From NCBI GenBank assembly GCA_021204545.1, contig JAJPZF010000288.1:1-11444 (forward strand): DNA of 11,444 bases, given 5' to 3'. The position numbers and the translations under genes are program-made. This stretch comes from Prevotellaceae bacterium (GTDB taxonomy: Bacteria; Bacteroidota; Bacteroidia; Bacteroidales; Bacteroidaceae). Positions within the stretch are counted from its first letter, which is position 1. Each line of letters begins with the position of its first letter. The notes under the pieces are model-generated. The model saw nothing but the letters and a program-made list of their open reading frames with translations. It made no database searches and had not been told where the DNA came from. Of this stretch, positions 7,846-11,444 are shown piece by piece.

Positions 7846-7973
7846 CCGCGAAAGGGGTAATACCTCTGCGACCAAAGGGGTAATACCTCTGCGACCAAAG
7901 GGGTAATACCTCTGCGATGAAAGGGGTAATACCTCTGCGATGAAAGGGGTAATACCTCTGCCGCGAAAGGGGT
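7846..7973 (-). repeat. Tandem array of a 23-bp repeat (five full units plus a 13-bp partial)
   Basis: Read on the minus strand, each unit is an invariant 18-bp core, CAGAGGTATTACCCCTTT, followed by a 5-bp tail. Full units occupy 7938-7960, 7915-7937, 7892-7914, 7869-7891 and 7846-7868, preceded by a partial unit at 7961-7973. The tails in transcription order are CGCGG (partial unit), CATCG, CATCG, GGTCG, GGTCG, CGCGG, so they come in pairs flanked by the same sequence at both ends. The core has a 4-bp inverted repeat around one base, GGTA-T-TACC. Neighbouring units can also pair with each other over 7 bp with one imperfect position. The array fills most of the gap between the peptidase gene and purD and abuts the purD promoter. 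It is too short-period and too regular for a CRISPR array. Its role is unknown. Confidence 0.95.
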
Positions 7974-8003
7974 CGCTACAGCGTGATGGGCTCTTCTCTT
8001 CGG

Positions 8004-10145
8004 TCACTTCAGGTAGTCTTCAAAGTACCTTGTTATGCGCTCGTGCAGATGCACTTGGTCACGCCCCACCATATTGTGCTTGTCCTCTGGATAGAGGAAG
8101 AGGTCGGGCTGCGTCCCCGCGTCGACGCAAGCACGAACGAAGGATAGCGTGTGCTGCGGCACGACGGTGTCGTCGTTGTAGCCTATGATGATTTGCAGGC
8201 GTCCCTTGAGGTTTCCCGCCCTTCCCAACAGGCTGCTGCGGGCGTAACCATCGGGATTGGCCTCGGGCGTGTCCATGTAACGCTCGCCGTACATCACCTC
8301 GTAGTACTTCCAGTCGATGACGGGACCGCCCGCCACTCCCACCTTGAAGGCGTCGGGATAGGACAGCATAAGGTTGGTGGTCATATAACCTCCGAACGAC
8401 CAGCCGTGAACGCCCATACGCTCCGCGTCGACGAAGGGCAGGGTCTTAAGGTACTCCACACCTGCCATCTGGTCCCGCATCTCGTTGTCGCCGAGGTGAC
8501 GGAACGTGGCCTGCTCGAAGTCCCTGCCTCTCCATTCCGCCCCGCGGTTATCGAGGATGAAGAGCAGATAGCCCCGTGTGGCCATGTAAGCCTCCCAACC
8601 ACGCATGCCCCAGTGCCAGCTTGCCTCCACGTTGTGGGCGTGCGGACCTCCGTAGACATAGACGACGGTGGGGTACTTCCGCGAGGGGTCGAAGTTGACG
8701 GGCTTGACCATACGATAATAGAGGTCGGTCACGCCGTCTGCCGCCTTGATGCTTCCGCTCGATATCTCGGGGACGGAGTACCCTTGCTCCGCCCACTTGT
8801 CCGCTGCTGTGAGCAGGTTCTTCCCTCTGCCAGTGTCGGTGCTGAGCAGGTTAATGCTTCGTGGCACGGCAGGACTGCTGTATCGGTCAAGCACACGTGT
8901 GCCGTCCTCGCTCAGGGTGGCGTAATGCACCCCGTCCACCTCCCCTATGGAGTGGCGCTCTCCCTTAAGGTTCACGCTGTAGAGGCAGCTGCGCCGTGGG
9001 TCGCTCTCGTTGGAGAGATAGATGACGGACTTGCTCTTGCTGTTGAAGCCCACGACGCTCTGCACCACCCACGTGCCACTGGTCAGCTGCGTCATCGGGG
9101 CAGGTGTCTTGCTAAGGTCAAGGAGGTAGATGTGGTTGTAGCCGTCACGCTGGCTCTGATAGACGGCCTTCGTCGCGTCCCAAGGCAGGAACTCTATCGG
9201 GTGCAGAGGCTCGACGTACTTGTCGTCGGTCTCCTCCAACGCTATGCTAAGCAGCTCGCCGCTCCTTGCGTCGTACTGAGCCAAGCGCATGTCGTTCTGG
9301 TCTCGGTTCAGCTCCTGTATATATAAGGAGTTGCCGTCGGGTGTCCACGCTATGTTCGTGTGGTAGTCGTCAGGCTCGCCCAGCAGCTTGAGCCACGTTG
9401 TGCTGCCGTCCTCGGTGTCGTAAACGCCCACGCTTACCTGATGGCTCGTCTCTCCCGCCATAGGGTAATGGTCGGTGTATGTGGAGGCGATGCGCTGCGT
9501 GATGTCCACCTGAGGATAGCTCGGCACCATGCTCTGGTCCATCCTGTAGAAGGCAAGCCTCTTGCCGTCAGGGCTCCAGAACGTCCCTTTCGTTATGCCG
9601 AACTCGTCCCTATGCACCGACGTGCCGTAGACGATGTTCTCCGAGCCGTCGGTACTGCCGTCGGTGGTTATCTGCCTCACTTCCCCGTCGCTTATATAAA
9701 GGTTGCCCTCGATGGTGAAGGCAAGCAGGCGGCTCTGGGGGCAGAAGTCTTGGTTAGCCGCTTTCTCTGGTATGTCTATGCTGCACACCACCGCCTTCTT
9801 GCCCCAGTCTATCAGGGACAGCTTCGTGCCGCTCTGCACCTTCGCTATGGTCTGCCCAGCGTAGGGGAACTCCAAGTCATGCCCGTTCCTTGCTATCGTC
9901 TCGCCTGCTATGCTGTTCAGCTCCTCAACGCTGACGACAGGCTTGCCCGTCAGCAAGTCCCTCGCCTCGTCGGGAGTGGTCTCGACGGCAACGTTGCCCC
10001 ACCACGTGGTGAACAGGTTCTCAGGCGCAAGGTTATAGAAGTTGTCGCCCCCATACATCACGTCCTCAAGGGTTAGGAGCTTTTGACCCAATGCTGAGTT
10101 CGTGGCAAGCAGTGCGGCAGCCATAAGCAGGAGCTTATTCTTCAT
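8004..10145 (-). CDS. ptpA: Secreted prolyl tripeptidyl/dipeptidyl peptidase, S9 family (PtpA-like)
   Basis: A serine exopeptidase, 713 residues, that releases short N-terminal peptides after proline, probably in the periplasm or at the cell surface as part of peptide feeding. Residues 1-20 form a Sec signal peptide (KNK, then LLLMAAALLATNSALG, likely cut before Q21); there is no lipobox cysteine. About 80-450 is the DPP-IV beta-propeller, with the substrate-anchoring segment HRDEFGITKGTFWSPDGKRL at 178-197 (E181). About 460-713 is the alpha/beta-hydrolase domain with GWSFGG at 581-586 (S583), D658 in GYNDDTVVP and H690 in EDKHNMVG. Compared with P. gingivalis PtpA as remembered, S603, D678, H710 and E636 map to S583, D658, H690 and E616 with a constant offset of 20. 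This favours the tripeptidyl type over plain DPP-IV, though that is not proven. The ATG overlaps the methyltransferase gene by 11 bp. Confidence 0.92.
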   Translation of the reverse strand: MKNKLLLMAAALLATNSALGQKLLTLEDVMYGGDNFYNLAPENLFTTWWGNVAVETTPDEARDLLTGKPVVSVEELNSIAGETIARNGHDLEFPYAGQTIAKVQSGTKLSLIDWGKKAVVCSIDIPEKAANQDFCPQSRLLAFTIEGNLYISDGEVRQITTDGSTDGSENIVYGTSVHRDEFGITKGTFWSPDGKRLAFYRMDQSMVPSYPQVDITQRIASTYTDHYPMAGETSHQVSVGVYDTEDGSTTWLKLLGEPDDYHTNIAWTPDGNSLYIQELNRDQNDMRLAQYDARSGELLSIALEETDDKYVEPLHPIEFLPWDATKAVYQSQRDGYNHIYLLDLSKTPAPMTQLTSGTWVVQSVVGFNSKSKSVIYLSNESDPRRSCLYSVNLKGERHSIGEVDGVHYATLSEDGTRVLDRYSSPAVPRSINLLSTDTGRGKNLLTAADKWAEQGYSVPEISSGSIKAADGVTDLYYRMVKPVNFDPSRKYPTVVYVYGGPHAHNVEASWHWGMRGWEAYMATRGYLLFILDNRGAEWRGRDFEQATFRHLGDNEMRDQMAGVEYLKTLPFVDAERMGVHGWSFGGYMTTNLMLSYPDAFKVGVAGGPVIDWKYYEVMYGERYMDTPEANPDGYARSSLLGRAGNLKGRLQIIIGYNDDTVVPQHTLSFVRACVDAGTQPDLFLYPEDKHNMVGRDQVHLHERITRYFEDYLK

Positions 10146-11444
10146 CGTCTTTATTGCGTTTGTGCGGGTTGAAGGTTCGGCTCGTGCCGAAGTAACGCTT
10201 GCGGTCTTCCTGCCTCCTCATTCGGTCAGTGCGGGGGCGGTCTTCACGTGGGCGGAACTGCCTGGGCATATGTCTCTCAGCCATCGTTCGCCTGTCCTGA
10301 GGCGACTTGATGTGCCCTCCCTCTGCGCGAAGGTCGTTGTACTTGCCGTCGAAGAGCTGGTACTTCCTCAGCTCGCACTCCAGCGCACCGTTGAAGAGAG
10401 GCACTCGCAGCGAGGCCTTCAAGCCTATCGCCATGAAGCACTCCTCTCGGTAGCTCAAGACCCACGCCTCGCCTCCTATGAACTGGTGCTTCAGCCTCTC
10501 GCCTATCATTCGGTAAAGCCCCGCTATGTCGGGCGGTGTCATACGCTCACCGTAGGGCGGGTTCATCACCATAATGCTGCGCTCCTTAGGCTGCGTGAAG
10601 TCCTTGAAGTCCTGAAAGCCTATCGTAACGTCGCTCGACAGCCCTGCTGCCCTCACGTTCTTCATCGACGTTATCACCGCCTCACGGTCGTTGTCGTAGC
10701 CGTACACCTTGTGCCTGAACTCACGCTCGCGGCTGTCGTCGTTGTATATCCTTTCGAACATCTCACTGTCGAAGTCCCTCCACTTCTCGAAGGCGAAGCT
10801 CTTGCGGTACACCCCCGGGGCGATGTTCTTGGCAATAAGTGCAGCCTCGATGGGCAGTGTGCCGCTGCCGCACATCGGGTCTATGAAGTCGCGCTCTCCC
10901 CTCCAGCCTGTCATCAATATAATGCCTGCGGCAAGGACCTCGTTAAGGGGAGCCTCAACCGCCTCCTGCCTATAACCTCGCCTGTGCAGGCTCTCCCCGC
11001 TGCTGTCCAAGGACAGCGTGCAGTCCTCCTCCGATATGTGTATGTGCAGCTGAAGGTCAGGGTTAGTGACACGTATGTTAGGGCGCTTCCCCTGCCGCTC
11101 CATGAACCAGTCGGCTATCGCGTCCTTCACCTTGTAGGCCACGAACTTGGAGTGTCGGAACTCCGCGCTGTACACCACACTGTCGACGGCGAAGGTGGTG
11201 TCAAGGTCAAGGTACTTGCTCCAGTCCATCGCCTTCACCGCCTCGTACACCTCGTCGGCTGTCGAGGCGCGGAAGTGCGCTATGGGCTTCAGTATGCGTA
11301 TGGCGGTGCGAAGGAAGAAGTTGCTGCGGTAGAGCATCTCCTTGTCCCCCCGGTACGACACTACCCTTCTGCCCGCCACTATGTCCTTTGCCCCAAGGTC
11401 GGCAAGCTCCCCTGCCAGCACTTGCTCCAGTCCTTGCAGCGTCT
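10135..11444 (-). CDS. THUMP-domain class I RNA methyltransferase, RlmL-like (5' end cut by window edge)
   Basis: S-adenosylmethionine-dependent methyltransferase resembling the N-terminal half of E. coli RlmKL, which makes m2G2445 in 23S rRNA. The reading frame stays open to the right edge, with TLQGLEQVLAGEL visible, a typical beginning for this family. The true start therefore lies probably just outside; the GTG at 11421 is internal. Numbering from that codon, about 45-155 is the THUMP domain. DPMCGSGTLPIEAALIA (181-197) is the SAM-binding motif I, and MNPPYGER (286-293) is the catalytic NPPY motif for N-methylation of a purine amino group. After the fold comes a 56-residue tail (373-428) with 15 Arg and 3 Lys and an acidic end, likely disordered and RNA-binding. 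The last codons (GAC GAT GAA GAA TAA) contain the ATG of the peptidase gene, so the two are probably co-translated. The exact target nucleotide is inferred from family only. Confidence 0.9.
   Translation of the reverse strand, partial: TLQGLEQVLAGELADLGAKDIVAGRRVVSYRGDKEMLYRSNFFLRTAIRILKPIAHFRASTADEVYEAVKAMDWSKYLDLDTTFAVDSVVYSAEFRHSKFVAYKVKDAIADWFMERQGKRPNIRVTNPDLQLHIHISEEDCTLSLDSSGESLHRRGYRQEAVEAPLNEVLAAGIILMTGWRGERDFIDPMCGSGTLPIEAALIAKNIAPGVYRKSFAFEKWRDFDSEMFERIYNDDSREREFRHKVYGYDNDREAVITSMKNVRAAGLSSDVTIGFQDFKDFTQPKERSIMVMNPPYGERMTPPDIAGLYRMIGERLKHQFIGGEAWVLSYREECFMAIGLKASLRVPLFNGALECELRKYQLFDGKYNDLRAEGGHIKSPQDRRTMAERHMPRQFRPREDRPRTDRMRRQEDRKRYFGTSRTFNPHKRNKDDEE

Noticed and set aside
7846..7973. 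CRISPR array
   Set aside because: Cores of 18 bp with 5-bp tails, tails repeated in pairs, and no cas gene nearby; CRISPR spacers are far longer and usually unique.
7961..8003. Rho-independent terminator after the peptidase gene
   Set aside because: Only a 4-bp GCGA/TCGC stem could be drawn on the minus strand and no T-run follows, so the support is too weak.
11332..11421. GTG at 11421 as the start of the methyltransferase
   Set aside because: The frame continues to the window edge with family-typical residues (TLQGLEQ), so the GTG codes an internal valine.

Overview
The window looks like a chromosomal housekeeping stretch from a member of the Bacteroidota, most likely Bacteroidales and possibly Prevotella-like. 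This rests on three things. Two upstream regions carry the Bacteroides-type promoter element TAnnTTTG. A very large DUF2723 membrane protein, typical of this phylum, is present. The secreted S9 peptidase lines up residue for residue with Porphyromonas gingivalis prolyl tripeptidyl peptidase as I remember it. The DNA is GC-rich by eye for this order. The taxonomic call is an inference.

All eight genes are on the minus strand, so transcription runs from the right edge to the left. In that order they are: (1) a THUMP-domain 23S rRNA methyltransferase, cut at its N-terminus by the window edge; (2) a secreted prolyl tripeptidyl peptidase-like S9 peptidase, overlapping gene 1 by 11 bp; (3) after a 199-bp gap holding a 23-bp tandem repeat array and a probable promoter, purD; (4) an unrecognised polytopic membrane protein; (5) a 1106-residue DUF2723 protein; (6) a short CE4 polysaccharide deacetylase; (7) queG, overlapping gene 6 by 23 bp; (8) after a 74-bp gap with a good promoter, tyrS, cut at the left edge after 199 codons. 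Genes 3 to 7 are separated by only 12 to 18 bp or overlap, so they look like one operon read from the purD promoter.

Functionally the window mixes RNA and translation genes (methyltransferase, QueG, TyrRS), purine synthesis (PurD), an envelope peptidase, and a compact three-gene envelope/glycan set (polytopic protein, DUF2723 protein, deacetylase). QueG and TyrRS share a tRNA substrate, because queuosine is made at position 34 of tRNA-Tyr among others. The DUF2723 protein has an early acidic DxxE motif followed by HPPG. Together with its family link to human TMEM260, this makes a membrane glycosyltransferase role plausible, but that is inference.

No insertion sequence, phage gene, CRISPR array, rRNA or tRNA gene was seen. 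No stretch over 300 bp lacks a gene. The least explained DNA is the repeat array upstream of purD. The least explained proteins are the polytopic protein and the DUF2723 protein. I did not find a clear new system; the best leads are those two items.
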